Shown piece by piece: positions 1 to 38,930 of a stretch of 64,000 nt of DNA (position 1 is the first letter of the stretch; every line of letters starts with the position of its first letter). The stretch lies in assembly GCA_024195265.1 (NCBI GenBank), contig JAJLRJ010000013.1:5940112-6004111 (forward strand), written 5' to 3'. Below the pieces are notes generated by a model. The model ran no database searches, was not told the DNA's origin, and saw nothing but the letters and a program-made list of their open reading frames with translations. Both the position numbers and the translations under genes were made by a program. This stretch comes from Dendrophyllia cribrosa. Lineage: Eukaryota; Cnidaria; Anthozoa; Scleractinia; Dendrophylliidae.

Positions 1-30
1 CCTACCCCCTACCAGTTGGGATTCTTATAC

Positions 31-395
31 TGTACCGACACAATGTAGATTTTTAGTTTTTTGTGTACTATGTTTCGGCTGGCCAAACCAGCCTTCTTTA
101 GCCAGCCCGTTTGGCCTAAACATCAGAGAAGAAACCTTTTAGATATCTAGTTTCCTTTTTGTATGGTATTGTATTGTATTGTATTGTTTTATTTTTATTT
201 ATTTATTTTATTTAAGAACTGTCAATCTATATGCCATCAGTTTTACGTATTTCCGTCATTACGCAAGCTATTGCTATATACAATCACGTATACCAATGTA
301 AATTTTCCTCATTGTATCTGAAGAAGGCTGGTTTGGCCAGCCAAAATATAGTACACACAAAAAAACTCAAAAAACCTACGTTGTATCGGTGTCTG
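31..395. repeat. MITE with long terminal inverted repeats
   Basis: Bases 31-98 are inverted at about 321-395 with small differences. The arms share the palindromic core ggctggccaaaccagcc, and the centre has a short gtatt microsatellite. There is no coding capacity. Confidence 0.75.
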
Positions 396-689
396 CTTTT
401 ACAGTATATCTTCACTTGTTTAAGGCGACTAGATCATTAATTTGATCCAACGTACACCAGCAGGATTGTCGTCCACGGTTGCCTGCTTGAACATCTTATC
501 GTGGGATTCTTAACTTTGTTAATATGTTTAAATCGAATGCGCCACCAGCATCTTATACTGATCACTTACCGACGGTAAGGAAAGAAATAAGGTAAAATAA
601 TAACCTTTTTTATGTTCAAATCCTCAGACACACGGAAGTTTTAAGAAGGACGCCAGACCTGACGTCACAGCAAACTTTAACAGCAAGAA

Positions 690-1095
690 TGACCAAGCAT
701 TACAGACCCACCCAGCTGACACAAGGACACTTATGAGCAAGCATTACAGACCCACCCAGCAGACACAAGGACACTTATGAGCTAGTATTACAGACCCACC
801 CAGCTGACACAAGGACACTTATGAGCAAGTATTACAGACCCACTCAGTTGACACAAGGACACTTATGAGCAAGCATTACGACCCACCCAGCTGACACAAG
901 GACACTTCTGAGCAAGTATTACAGACCCACCCAGCTGACACAAGGACACTTCTGAGCAAGTATTACAGACCCACCCAGCTGACACAAGGACATTATGAGC
1001 AAGCATTACAGACCCACCCAGCAGACACAAGGACACTTATGAGCAAGTATTACAGACCCACCCAGCTGACACAAGGGCACTTATAAGCAAGGGCC
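690..1095. repeat. 44-bp tandem repeat array, about nine copies
   Basis: The unit begins tacagacccacccagctgac and recurs at 701, 745, 789, 833 and onward to 1095, with a few substitutions and one or two indels. It carries no open frame. Confidence 0.9.
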
Positions 1096-1243
1096 TACAA
1101 CTCGACGAGCTTTCAGAAAGTACTCAGTACTCACAGGTCAAGTGCGGAATGAGAAATAGTGAATGAGGCTTCTTGTTAAAAGGAGTTGTTAAGAGTCTCC
1201 ATACCATGCACAGACGAAGCGGTGTCGGCGCTGCAATTTTTCC

Positions 1244-1294
1244 TTACGTAAACAAGCGATGCCATTTTAGCGACGGCATCGCTTGTTTACGAAA
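1244..1294. repeat. Short palindrome
   Basis: The sequence gtaaacaagcgatgcc is followed by its reverse complement after a short spacer, giving a stable hairpin. Low-complexity flanks contain no gene I can support. Confidence 0.7.
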
Positions 1295-1487
1295 GGGAAA
1301 TCGGCGTCGGCGCTATCATCGCAAAGCGTTAGTTTTGTTACGTAGCCAAGATGAATTAAGAGAAGTTAACTGCAGCGCCAACATCATTCGGTCGTAGTCG
1401 AAATGATTGTTCATGAAGATGTTGACTGATTTATTTATATATTTTTATTTATGTGGCGTCCGGCTGTTCGGTACAGCTTCCTCGCGC

Positions 1488-1825
1488 ACAGGGTCCAGGG
1501 GAGCTCTATTTGATCGTACAAGACGCTATTTTCTTCGAATCGTCGCCGTCTTGAAAGTTTAACTGATTGCGTTACACAAATATGTACCGCGGACCAAATT
1601 ACTAAGGGCGCAATTATCTTCGAAAAGCGAAGCTTTCCGAACAAGGCACTAAGTGCCGACAACGAGGCACGAAGTGCCGATTTCGCAGCTTCCGAGCCCG
1701 TAGTAATTTGGCCCGCGGTACATATTTTGTGTAACGCCATCAGTTAAACTTTCAAGACGGCGACGATTCGAAGAAAATAGCGTCTTGTACGATCAAATAG
1801 AGCTCCTCTGGACCCTGTGCCTCGC
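1488..1825. repeat. Foldback MITE with arms of about 125 bp
   Basis: The left arm starts ctcgcgcacagggtcc and runs through gtaccgcgg. Its reverse complement fills about 1690-1825. The arms leave only a small centre with short accgaggcac-like direct repeats. Confidence 0.85.
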
Positions 1826-2027
1826 GCGCGCTTCTCCCACGCTTCTTGTTTTCATTTGTGTTCTTTTATGATTTGTTTCTAATTGGTTCTTGAATTCGTC
1901 AGGTTTTATTCTTATCCAAACGATAAAATTTGGAAGGTTTTCTGGCTTTGTCAAGTCTCCTTGTTCAAAAAGTTTCATTTCCCCTTTTGGAAAAGGAAAC
2001 ATAAGTAATTATCGTGGTACGAATAGA

Positions 2028-2160
2028 TGCGGTTTTCACGGCGGCCATGTTTTTGAACAGAACAATGAAATTTTCATCCTTTGGGAATAAAACTCTATTT
2101 TTATGCAAACTACTTCTATTGTTTCTGTCCACCAACATGGCCGCCGTGAAAACCATCTAT
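2028..2160. repeat. Short MITE (ggcggccatg family)
   Basis: The arms read ggttttcacggcggccatg and its reverse complement, leaving a 133-bp element. The same termini occur at 20888-21022. Confidence 0.7.
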
Positions 2161-2174
2161 AACATTTTTTTTTT

Positions 2175-2435
2175 CTCGACAAGTTTTATTTGCTCGTGTT
2201 ACGACACAACTTAGAAAGTTTGTTTTCCTTGAGAAATCCTGTTCAAATGCTATAGCATTTACATACAAGTCTGCTTGTTCAGGAACTAAATAGTTTCTGA
2301 ACAAGTAGACTTGTCAAGAAAACAATGTCAATGTGAAACTTATGCTCTTGTGCACGAACCTTTTTTGCTGTCACCAACGAATACTCACAGGTAGCTTGGT
2401 GTAACACGAGCAAATTAAACTTGTCAAGAGTAACT
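2175..2435. repeat. Inverted-repeat element with central hairpin
   Basis: The outer arms contain tttgctcgtgttac and its complement near 2398-2432. An inner hairpin (caagtctgcttgttcag) lies at 2268-2312. Confidence 0.65.
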
Positions 2436-2659
2436 GGTCACCCTTTACACTCGCACAAGGTGAGTGAACGTGTCAAGAACACTTGTTACTGAAAACTTGT
2501 TTGGAGGGTGCCGCCGACCACAGAATCAAATGGTACCATGCAAGAGTACTGCCGAAGAGGTTTTATTTGAATGGTCACACGATCGGATTTCGACCACAGA
2601 ATCAAAAGTTAGGACTGCACAACATGTAAAGTGAATAAATGATCTTCGCAGTTGCAATT

Positions 2660-2800
2660 TAAGCAATTGCAAAGAAGCCTGAAAAAAATAATTTATACCC
2701 AATATGTGTGGCTTCATAGCTCAGTTGGTAGAGTATCGCACCGGTAATGCGGAGGTCATGGGTTTAAATCCCTTTTTTAGGCTTTTTTGCAATTGGTTAA
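2660..2800 (+). repeat. tRNA-derived SINE-like piece flanked by inverted repeats
   Basis: Bases 2706-2778 have a tRNA-like A box (tagctcagttggtagag) and a B box (gggtttaaatccc), with an anticodon-arm-like stem around ccggtaa (GGT anticodon position, Thr-like). The base before the anticodon is C rather than T, and the acceptor stem does not close, so it is not a working tRNA. The inverted sequence caattgcaaagaagcctg flanks it on both sides. Confidence 0.65.
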
Positions 2801-2916
2801 ATTACAAACACAACTTCGAGGATGATTTCTTCGCTTGTCCTTCTCTATTCACAGTTCATTCATGTATGCGATTCTTTCATATACATGCACCTCATTTTTC
2901 ATTAACTACATGCATT

Positions 2917-3195
2917 GACAATTATTGACTCTGAGTATAAAAGAGTTAAAGAAACACGATCATGGTAATATTGATGGTAATTTGCCAAATTTGGGGGTGC
3001 TCAAAGAGTTTATTGACTTTGCACTAAACTATGAACAGAGTTAAATATATGAGAAAAACTATTTGTCCATGAATTTACTACCCTTGTCAAATATGTAATT
3101 ATAATTAACATGTATATATTTATTTCTTGGACTGAAATATCAGAAATGTTATGATAGGAGAATATATGATACGAGAATAAAGTTTCAGTTATTGC
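2917..3195 (+). repeat. Dispersed repeat, copy 1
   Basis: This stretch (cttggactgaaatatcag, gagaataaagtttcag and others) is repeated at about 38930-39560, where the second copy is interrupted by a MITE. Confidence 0.7.
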
Positions 3196-3339
3196 GTCGA
3201 CGAAGGAGACGCTTCCTAATCTTGTCGGCTAAGCGGAAAGAATCGAGAAAAGTGTCGGTACCAAATCTGCGCCATCTTGAAACGTCACAATAGTATCCAG
3301 CATCGCGTGGAAATCAGGCATCATCCTGGGAAGGTGGGG

Positions 3340-4080
3340 ATTCCGAAATGTCACATGTGAATAATCTATTTGTCTTGATTTAGTTTCGGATTTTTTCCCG
3401 ATTTTGGAATCGTACGGCTCAATATATCAATGCCTAGTAAAAGTACGCAGTGGAAAAATTGGACGAAGGTTCTTCTCCGGACCAAGTAAGTTGTTGGGTC
3501 TCTTTGGAATCAAGCAAAAAGTTACAGTTTTTATTCGCTTAACCGTTCTGGTATGTTTTGAATGTTCTATCTTGATTTTGCTGTGGTTCCCTGCCTGATT
3601 TGGGAAGCTTTCACCCAAATACCGACGTCGTTCTTCGCGATGTTCTACGGTACGGTGCAATTCGCTTATGTCTTGTAGCAATAATTCACTGACCGGCCGC
3701 GCCAGGCGAACGCAGATTAACTTTACAGTGCTCGAAATTGCGCCTGTATCGGGCGCATTTGCGACTAAAGATTTCGCAGTTTTGTGACTGAAATTTGTCT
3801 AGCTAATAAAGGAATTATATTCAACAGTCTTGTGTCTTACTTGCAACTGGTAGTTGTAATTTTATCCGAAAAATCCTACGAAATTCACGTTGAATGTTGC
3901 GTGACTTAAACGTCGATTTCATGCTCCATTAAGGCGATGTCCAAGAACAGGCTTTCTCAGAAATTTCTCATTTCCGGTTCCGGTATTAGTACATGTACTG
4001 AGGAGTATGATTTCAGAATCGGAGAAATAACCGAAATGAAATCAAGACAAATATATTATTTATATGTCGGAAAAATCTGA
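3340..4080. repeat. Probable inverted-repeat element
   Basis: About 3345-3390 (ctatttgtcttgattt) reappears inverted at 4030-4075. The interior has no coding sequence I can support. Confidence 0.45.
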
Positions 4081-4168
4081 GACCTTTCGGAGTACACAGC
4101 ACGGCAGGATTTTTCCCGATTCCACGGCGATAGCGTGAATTTGTTTGATGACGGCCCGACGTTTTTGC

Positions 4169-6012
4169 CTGCAGGCGCGTAGCCAGCCTTTAAACCATTA
4201 AGCCCGGGCTTAACAGGAATTTCCAGACGCCGTTTATGTCCATTGTAAGGCTCACTCCTTGAACCTGGCAATTGAACATGCCTGCATGGAGACCCTGGTG
4301 AGAAACATACTCGGAACCCTACAGCAGATAGCTTTTGCGTCCGATTACTCTGCAAAGAGACTGTTGGCGTTTCAGGAGTGTTTGTCTCGAGATACGGCAG
4401 TAATGGATGATATGCAAATGCGCGCCAAGTTACTTTCCGTTCTGGACAACTTTTCCAGTGGTAGTACAGGCACTAGAGAGCGTTGCAGAGGATGGTGATG
4501 CCAAAGCGAGAGGGTACTTGTGCTCCATCCGGCAGTTTAATTAGACTTTATCGTTGCGCTTTGTGTCACAGAGCATGTCCTTTCAAGTACAGTTGCACTG
4601 TCGACCACGCTTCAATGTCAATCTATCGACCTCATCAAGGCAGCCAAGGAGTCAAGGGTAGTGATTGGCATATTAAGGGATGAAAGAAATGACCAAATGG
4701 TTTGGAACGAACTGTTTGAGCGTGCAAATGAGTTGGCAGCAGGTTGTGATATCGAGCCAAGCATGCCAAGAGTGTCTACAGTCCAGCGTAACCGACCCAA
4801 TGTTCCCGCAGCCAGGCCACAGCAGTATTGGTACAGAGCCCTCTACTTGCCCCTTGTCGATCATCTCATCGAAGAACTCAGTGACAGGCTGCTTGTGCAC
4901 CATGACGGCCGGTTCCTGGGTCAATACCTCATACTCACCCAGCTCAGATCACTGAGATACCACAAACAAGATTTACAACGCCTACTCCAACGACTTAAGT
5001 GATAGAGAGGTCTTCGACAACGAGATCTTACGGTGGAAAAAGAGATGGGCTCTTGCCGAGGGAGAGAAACCGAAGAGCCTAGTGGATAAAAAAGTTGCAC
5101 AAGTGAAGACCTTTACCTGAATGTCGCCACTGTGCTCACCATTCTCCTAACCATGCCAGTGTCGACTGCGACACCAGAGAGATCATTCAGCACCATGAGA
5201 AGAGTAAAAACATACATGCGATCTACTATGCTTACAGAGCGGCTATCGTCCCTTGCTCTTATGCACTCATACAGAGAGATGCCTGTTGACCCGGAAAGAG
5301 TCATCAGAGATTTCTGTGAATTGAGTGACAGACAGTCAATCTGGCAGTCGCGGTCATGACTATGATCTGTTCATCGACGAAGCTCGTTAATAACCGTTAA
5401 TTATCTTTATAATTCATAAAGTCGGACAAGGAATCAGCTGTGCTTTTGTATAAAGCAAAGGATTAGGTTTTTGACTGTCAGCGGTAAAACTAGTAGGACC
5501 ACCTTTAGTTCAAAAGTTGATATACTCAATTTTCGCTGTACATCATAATAAAAAAATAATAAAACGTAAAACATAAAAACTGAACATTGCGCCCGCACGA
5601 TTTCTACGCTATTACAAGATGTCGCGCCGCCAGAGGAATTCCTCACATATTGCAATCGATGATCAATTCCTTACCAGATTTCGTCCGTGCGCCGATATTC
5701 CTCTCTACACACATCGAGCTTTTGTAAAACGTTGTTTAATAAGGACAGGATATATATCAAGTTAACAAAACCTCGGACATATTGCATAAGCACTAGAAAT
5801 ACCTGTCATTTTTGACCGAATTAAGATCGATTTTTGGACGAAATATATCATGGAGAATGCTGAAAATAGCATGTCCGAGTCTCTAGATTTCAAAATTTCC
5901 TGGGAGGCATGCTCCCAGTCCCCCCAGAAGCTTGCGCCTTCGGCGCTCCTATTTTATATCCCAAATAAAATATCTCGGGCTTAAACGGAAAAAAGGTCTG
6001 GCTACGCCCCTG
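4169..6012 (+). mobile_element. Decayed hAT transposon
   Basis: The ends read caggcgcgtagccag and, inverted, caggggcgtagccag, typical of hAT termini. The interior carries the transposase remnant described separately. An 8-bp target duplication was not clear: only gcctg is shared by the two flanks. Confidence 0.75.
4259..5359 (+). pseudogene. hAT-family transposase remnant
   Basis: The coding sequence is broken over several frames. Pieces at 4259-4498, 4661-5002 and 5132-5359 can be read. The last has the hAT C-terminal dimerisation signature PVSTATPERSFSTMRRVK followed by YMRSTMLTERLSSLAL. Frame changes between the pieces and the missing N-terminal zinc finger show that it is dead. By family knowledge the intact enzyme would cut and paste the element whose ends lie at 4169 and 6012. 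Confidence 0.85.
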
Positions 6013-6577
6013 GCCTGCGTGACATATCTCGCGACATAGCCCTTTTAAACAGTGGCTGAATTAATTCATGAAACTGAGGTACTAGTTCAAGACGAGGTGC
6101 CACGGGATAAGGAGACGCACTATAATCTGTGATTACTACTAGTTTAAATATCATGTTATATACAGTTTTCTAAGCCCTGAAAGTTATTGCACAGCCGTGT
6201 GGCATAATATTATCGGACGGACTTTATTTTTGGTGGAGAGGAGGCAATCTAACATAAACGTGATGGGGGTGCCGTCAGATGAGAATCCAATTAGCGCATC
6301 TTTTTGGTAGGGTGGTGTCACTCCAATATCTAAGTGTTGTGGGTTCTCGTCGTACCTGAATGTTAGCTGCCTCTTCCACAGACTCCTCTTAATGTAAAAG
6401 AAGGAATCAAATCAGGAACTTGGGAATAAGTGTGAAATAAAGCGACAGGGCGGAGCTTAGGAACCGAACACGAATCGCGAACGGGGAAATATGGGCAATT
6501 ATCTTCCTAATTATGACCAATTATCTTCTAGTCTTACAGATGAAATTTTGGTGTACCTAATTATTGCTGGTTTCATC

Positions 6578-6579
6578 TC

Positions 6580-6610
<31 letters not shown>

Positions 6611-6655
6611 GCGCACCCCCTGCACCCCCCCCCCCCCTAGATCCGCCCCTGTGAA
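6578..6655. repeat. G-run then C-run, repeat-element end
   Basis: Nearly 30 G are followed by a C-rich stretch and tagatccgcccctg, a sequence related to gatttatgggcgg-type ends seen near 31250. Open frames here are low complexity and not genes. Confidence 0.6.
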
Positions 6656-6710
6656 CTACTACCATGGAAACCTTTTACATGGAATAAATCGTTGTGGAAA
6701 TGTTCACTTA

Positions 6711-7701
6711 GGCCCCGTTTACACAGGTCCGGACAAAAACTTGCACGGTTCCACCTTGCGTTTACACGGGAACGGCGGAACTGGACGAGTTTTTGAACGA
6801 CTAAGGCCCCGTTTACATGGGTCCGGACAAAAACTCGCACGGTTCCACCTTGCGTTTACACGGAACCGGCGGAACTGGACGAGTTTTTGAACGGCTAAGG
6901 CCCCGTTTACACGGGTCCGGACAAAAACTTGCACGGTTCCACCTTGCGTTTACACGGGACCGGCGGAACTGGACGAGTTTTTGAACGACTAAGGCCCCGT
7001 TTACACGGGTCCGGACAAAAACTCGCACGGTTCCACCTTGCGTTTACACGGGACCGGAGGAACTGGACGAGTTTTTGAACGGCTAAGGCCCCGTTTACAC
7101 GGGTCCGGACAAAAACTTGCACGGTTCCACCTTGCGTTTACACGGGACCGGCGGAACTGGACGAGTTTTTGAACGGCTAAGGCCCCGTTTACACGGGTCC
7201 GGACAAAAACTTGCACGGTTCCACCTTGCGTTTACACGGGACCGGCGGAACTGGACGAGTTTTTGAACGGCTAAGGCCCCGTTTACACGGGTCCGGACAA
7301 AAACTTGCACGGTTCCACCTTGCGTTTACACGGGACCGGCGGAACTGGACGAGTTTTTGAACGGCTAAGGCCCCGTTTACACGGGTCCGGACAAAAACTT
7401 GCACGGTTCCACCTTGCGTTTACACGGGACCGGCGGAACTGGACGAGTTTTTGAAAGCTAAGGCCTCGTTTACACGGGTCCGGACAAAAACTCGCACGGT
7501 TCCACCTTGCGTTTACACGGGACCGGCGGAACTGGACGAGTTTTTGAACGGCTAAGGCCCCGTTTACACGGGTCCGGACAAAAACTGGCACGGTTCCACC
7601 TTGCGTTTACACGGGACCGGCGGAACTGGACGAGTTTTTGAACGGCTAAGGCCCCGTTCGTCCGTGCAAAAATTTGTCCGGACCCGTGTAAACGGGGCCT
7701 G
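6711..7701. repeat. Inverted-repeat element expanded into a 94-bp tandem array
   Basis: Units beginning ggccccgtttacac recur every 94 bp from 6711 (6805, 6899 and so on), ten in all and nearly identical. The last 50 bp are inverted relative to the first, so the whole stretch has terminal inverted repeats of about 38 bp. Because 94 is not a multiple of 3, the long open frames across it shift each unit and are not genes. Confidence 0.92.
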
Positions 7702-7704
7702 AGA

Positions 7705-9755
7705 AACGGGGTGCTTTCTATGTTAAAAATACAACATTTTAAAGTTACGACCCGATACTCAAATGTCACAAATATGTTTGCGCTTTTTTTCAATTTTCAG
7801 AAACTAGCCTGATGCTACTTAAAAGCAGTGTTGATCTGCACAGTTGATAATGACAATAACTAAAGTCATTATTTTTTCTAGGAAAAACCGGAACTGTTGT
7901 ACAAAACATCGCAAAAAAAAAAACAAACTCAAATCGGTAATCCGGTGCGTGACAACACTGCAGCACCTTTAGAGTAAGGCTCTTATGAAAACATTTTACT
8001 ACTTAGCTTGTGGTTTCTCAATCGTTAAACCCCGGCGTTAAACATGGTCTTAATCAAATGTTTCTGATGCCTTTGTGGTGGGTAGCATAGTTTTAAAATC
8101 TCGAAGAGAACTGATTGCAATTGAGCAATTGACTCTACTCCCTTTTCCGGGACTGTCAATCAGTCTGCACCATTTCGAAATCGAGATGTAATGCACGGCA
8201 ACATCAATGTACTAGAATAACTTATATTTGGTAATTCAGGCCCTCGTAATTTGATCGCGAGTTAAAGCTTAAAAGACCACACATTATATATATATATATT
8301 TTTTATTTCTTTCAATTTTCCAGATTTAACCATCCATGAAGACGCTCACAGCTGATGAGACATTCTGCTGATCAGAGGCATACAATAGTTACTGTAACTG
8401 GGCAACCGATTGGGTCATAGCTATTTTAAAGTGTCAACACATACGCCAAGTTCGTCTGGTACGTCATTGCCTACAAAATTCGGCGTCCGGGGTTTCCCCG
8501 AAACGGAGAAAGGGAAGTTAAATAAATGCTCTTATGAGATAGCTAGGCATTTCATTTCGAAAATTTACAGTTTATCGGTGGTCTCTAAGTTGGTGACATG
8601 TCTATAGGTAAGTGCGGTCGATATAATTTGTATGATTTCTTCTTCTTAAAAAAAAAACTAAGAGTCTCCCGATGGTAGCATGCAGGGAACGCAGAGCACT
8701 CAATTTACTTTCAACCGTCTTCAACCCCGCAATCTTCAGAATCTTTGTTCAATTTTTTTTAAATATCTGAATGTCAAGTTCTGCAACCCATATCTATGGT
8801 TCGTGAAACATAATTACCGTTTGAACATCATATTTGACCCCAAGGGACAGAAATCACTCAGTAAATCGCCACATAATTCAGTGATATAATTCGATCGCCG
8901 AGGTAGTAATTATCGAATCATTGCCTTTCAGTCAGTTCAGTCAGGCAAGGCGTAAAATCCTGGAAAAGCTTTATTATTTGTAAGCTATACTGTGAGAATA
9001 TTGCCACAGAATGAAAAGTATACATTATAATATAACCGTTTGAAAAGTTTTGCTTCGTGGCGTATGAGACATAAATGACATCGATTCACGAACCGCGTTA
9101 TTAGTTTAAATCCTTTCTTATTTACATATTTACTATTTCCACGGTCTGAGGAACAAATTCATTAGTATTTTAATCAGACTGAGAATACGGGCTGCACGGG
9201 TGACTAAACGGATACATGCAAATCAGTGTTGACATCAAAAGTACAGTGTCATTTCAAAATTGGTTGGATCTCCCAGATTTCGGCCAATGGGTTCTCAACA
9301 ACTTTGAGAGTATCTTGACACGAATACATCGAAACCCCCTAAAAAATAGAAATCCCCTAAAAAATTCCCTAAACGGAAACAACATTCTGGGAGAGGCTGG
9401 ATTGGGACTTTCCCCAATGATAAGCTGCATGCACTTGGTAAATCGCGACCCTATCCCAGGCTTGCTATATGAACTTGTTTTAATGGAAAAGCATCTATCA
9501 ACAATGTTGCGGCGATGATTTTATTTCCGTTTAGGCGAGCCTCTTTCTAATCCGAGTTTCAATTCCTATTCTAGCCTTAATTTTTTGTACCATTGATCAA
9601 ATCAATCCTAGACTAAACTGCTTGAAAACCATACCCTTCGCATACCCTGCCCTCTCGAATGTAAGATACCCGCTTTCAACAAGCCCACTAAAACCCTTTT
9701 AATACGGCACGATCCAGCGGCCAACTTTAAAGACTCCACAGTAAGGGGAGGAAGT
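7705..9755. other. Non-coding stretch with no supported gene
   Basis: AT-rich sequence with a short TA run near 8288. The open frames of 60-100 codons (8410-8607, 8680-8889, 9216-9518) have no recognisable domain, no splice pattern and no paralog, so I do not call them. Confidence 0.5.
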
Positions 9756-9757
9756 AT

Positions 9758-10480
9758 GGCGCGCCGTTTGTTTCAAAATTATTTGTTGACGTGATGTTTA
9801 CTTATATCACATAAGATCAATTCACTTGGTATACTGATGGGACATTTTGTACCTTGATATTCCGTTTTCTACCTTGATATCAATTTACTACCTTGATGCG
9901 ATATTTTATACCTTGATATGAATTTACTACGTGATGTTACATTTTCTACCCTGATATGAATTTACAACCGTGATGCGACATTTTTTACCTTGATATCAAT
10001 TTACTACCTTGATGCGACATCAGTCGCATCAAAGTAGTAAATTCACATCAAGGTAGAATGTGTCACATCACGGTAGAAAAATGATATCAAGGTAGAAAAT
10101 ATCGCATCACGGTAGTAAGTTGATATCGAGGTAGAAAAATATCGCATCACGGTAGTAAATTGATATCAAGGTAGAAAGTGTCACATCACGGTAGAAAAAT
10201 GATATCAAGGTAGAAAATGTCGCATCAAGGTAGTTAATTGATATCAAGGTAGAAAATGTTGCATCAAGGTAGTAAATTCATATCAGGGTAGAAAATGTAA
10301 CATCACGTAGTAAATTCATATCAAGGTATAAAATATCGCATCATGGTAGTAACTTGATATCAAGGTAGAAAACTGACTATCAAGCTACGAAATGTCCCAT
10401 CAATATATCAAGTAAATTGATATTATGTTATATAATGTCAACATCACGTCAACAAATAATTTTGAAACAAACGGCGCGCC
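9758..10480. repeat. Foldback element with internal inverted minisatellite
   Basis: The ends are ggcgcgccgtttgtttcaaa and its exact inverse, with arms of about 44 bp. Between them a motif of about 37 bp (aaggtagtaaattgatatca) is repeated in one direction to about 10020 and in the other from there to 10390, so the whole element can fold on itself. Confidence 0.9.
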
Positions 10481-10526
10481 ATTAGTAGGTGGGGTGCAGT
10501 GGGGAACGGGTTGAATAGGGATTTAG

Positions 10527-10566
10527 GAGGGGGGGGGGGGGGGGGGGGGGGGGGGAGGGGGGGCCG
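10527..10566. repeat. G homopolymer
   Basis: A run of more than 30 G interrupted once by A, in the intron or upstream region of gene A. Exact length is unreliable in assemblies. Confidence 0.8.
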
Positions 10567-10647
10567 CGGGTCCTTTCGCAATTGTGATCTCTATAAATAT
10601 CTCATTATTTAGTCAGCATTAAATAATGAACTATTTTGTTGTTTCAG

Positions 10648-37054
<26,407 letters not shown>

Positions 37055-37497
37055 AGATTGTCTTAGATATATATTTTTTGCAAACGTTATTAAACATACA
37101 TAGTATTTGTCTTGTAAATACGCGAAGTGTTGAACGAGATGTAGTATACGGGGACAGATATGTAAATTAGTCACTCTATCGGTTGGTCGTGTCATCATTA
37201 GCATGTAAACTTTTTTTGTAAATCCCCAGTATATTACGTCATCCAGTTGTCTCGTTTCAGCAAAGCATATTTTTGTCATGCAAGGTGGCCGCGGCCGTAA
37301 GGTGACTTTGATAACTGGCAGATTAAAAGAGGGTGACCGCTTATTTATAGGGGTTTGACTGTTCGCTTAATTTAACATAAACACGGCTTAAATATTGAAA
37401 TTTAATTTCTGGTCCAGTCACAGGGAATCGGAAAGCTTTATGGTAGCTATAAAATACTAATGTATTATGTAATAACAGACAACCGTGTCTTTCTTTA

Positions 37498-37952
37498 GTC
37501 ATTTTGGAAGGGATTTGCATCAGAGCAAGACGGTTTTTCAGTGCGGTTTTAAAATGTTATCGTTTCATGAGCGTCAGAAAACACGAGTCCAGCAAGTTAA
37601 CGTCTCCATTTTCAAGTATAAAGTTAATATAATTGAAACTGGAGACGCGCTCAATGACACGTTCCCTGGGCCTTCTGCGCGCTTTCAAAATGGCGGGGCG
37701 GGCGTAGTAAGCATTAGTCATAAGTAACTAGTAGTCATTTTGAATGGGATTTGCATCAGAACAAAGACGGTTTCTCCGTGCGGTTTTAACATTTTATCGT
37801 TTCACGAGCGTCGGAAACACGAGTCCAGCAAGTTAACGTCTCCAGTTTCAAGTGTATAGTTAATATAATACTTGGAACTGGAGACGCGCTCACTGACACG
37901 TTCCCAGGGCCTTTTCCACGATTTCAAAATGGCGGGGCGGGCGTGGTAACCC
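37498..37952. repeat. Tandem duplication of about 230 bp downstream of gene A
   Basis: The two units start gtcattttg at 37498 and 37734. They share agcaagttaacgtctcca, ctggagacgcgctca and caaaatggcggggcgggcgt at matching places. Confidence 0.88.
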
Positions 37953-38329
37953 CTGGACAAGGCTGTCAAAATACTCCAGGAATCGTGGGGTATTTTGTCA
38001 CGTGACGCACGATGAAATGGTGTTATCGGAGGTTACTTTCAGTGATTGGCAGCCGTGTTTTCAATCTGGACCCGCTGTTCAACCGACACGGAAACATCTC
38101 ATCATCTCAAACATGATGTTTGACAATGTTTATTTGCTCGTCTGTCAGTTTATTTGTAAATACTATATATTTTAGGAGTATATATATATTTTTGTTACTT
38201 TCATGTTCTTGAAAATATTAGCTTTTGTAAGCTACGCTACAATTCGAGCGGAAATAATTTTTTTTTCTAGCGGAAATAAAGTTTATGTATGTATGTGTGT
38301 GTGCACGTATGTACGTATGTTTCATTTGA

Positions 38330-38930
38330 ACGGTCGCACCGTAGAATGTCGCCCGTACGCTCAGACTCAATAGTTAGAACAACACTACATAAACCATTTA
38401 AAATGCAAGGCTAGTACAACGGAAATTAAGGGTAGGTTTAATGGCCAATATTTCGACTAGTAGAACTAGTAGAACTAGTCTTCTACAGGGCCAGCGTTGG
38501 AGTAAAAATAATATACAACGGCTCTTAAATTTGAATATAGATAACAAGTACATGATTGGCTAATATAAGATTACATGAAAAATATCTAACTAAGTTGTAA
38601 CAAGATATAATGACGTATATAATGAAGGTACAAAACAATGGCTAGTAAATCTGATAACTTCTGAAATAAAGCACATCATAGTTATCGTAAATATCATCTA
38701 CTTCAATGTTCATCACGTCTGTTTAGGCCATTAGATGTTAATTTTTTGCCTTTTTGAATGAGATAGGCTTCTCTTTGTTGTACTAGCCTTGCATTTTAAA
38801 TGATTGATCTACACTTTGGGTGACGTCTAGTACTCGCATCCCTTTATGAAGGAGACCCGGAAAGAAAGTTACCACTATTTATCGTAGTGTTGCTTGGTCC
38901 TCTGCATTTAAACGTTTTATACAACACTAC
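38330..38930. repeat. Inverted-repeat element
   Basis: The sequence atttaaaatgcaaggctagt near 38396 is inverted near 38783. A small actagtagaact direct repeat lies at 38456. A (tatg) tract precedes it at 38288. Confidence 0.7.

Noticed and set aside
2703..2780. Functional tRNA gene
   Set aside because: The A and B boxes and an anticodon-like arm are present, but the acceptor stem does not pair and the base before the anticodon is not T. A tRNA-derived SINE piece fits better.
6637..7793. Series of overlapping - strand open frames of about 71-107 codons
   Set aside because: They are produced by the 94-bp repeat. The unit is not a multiple of three, so each frame runs through only two or three units.
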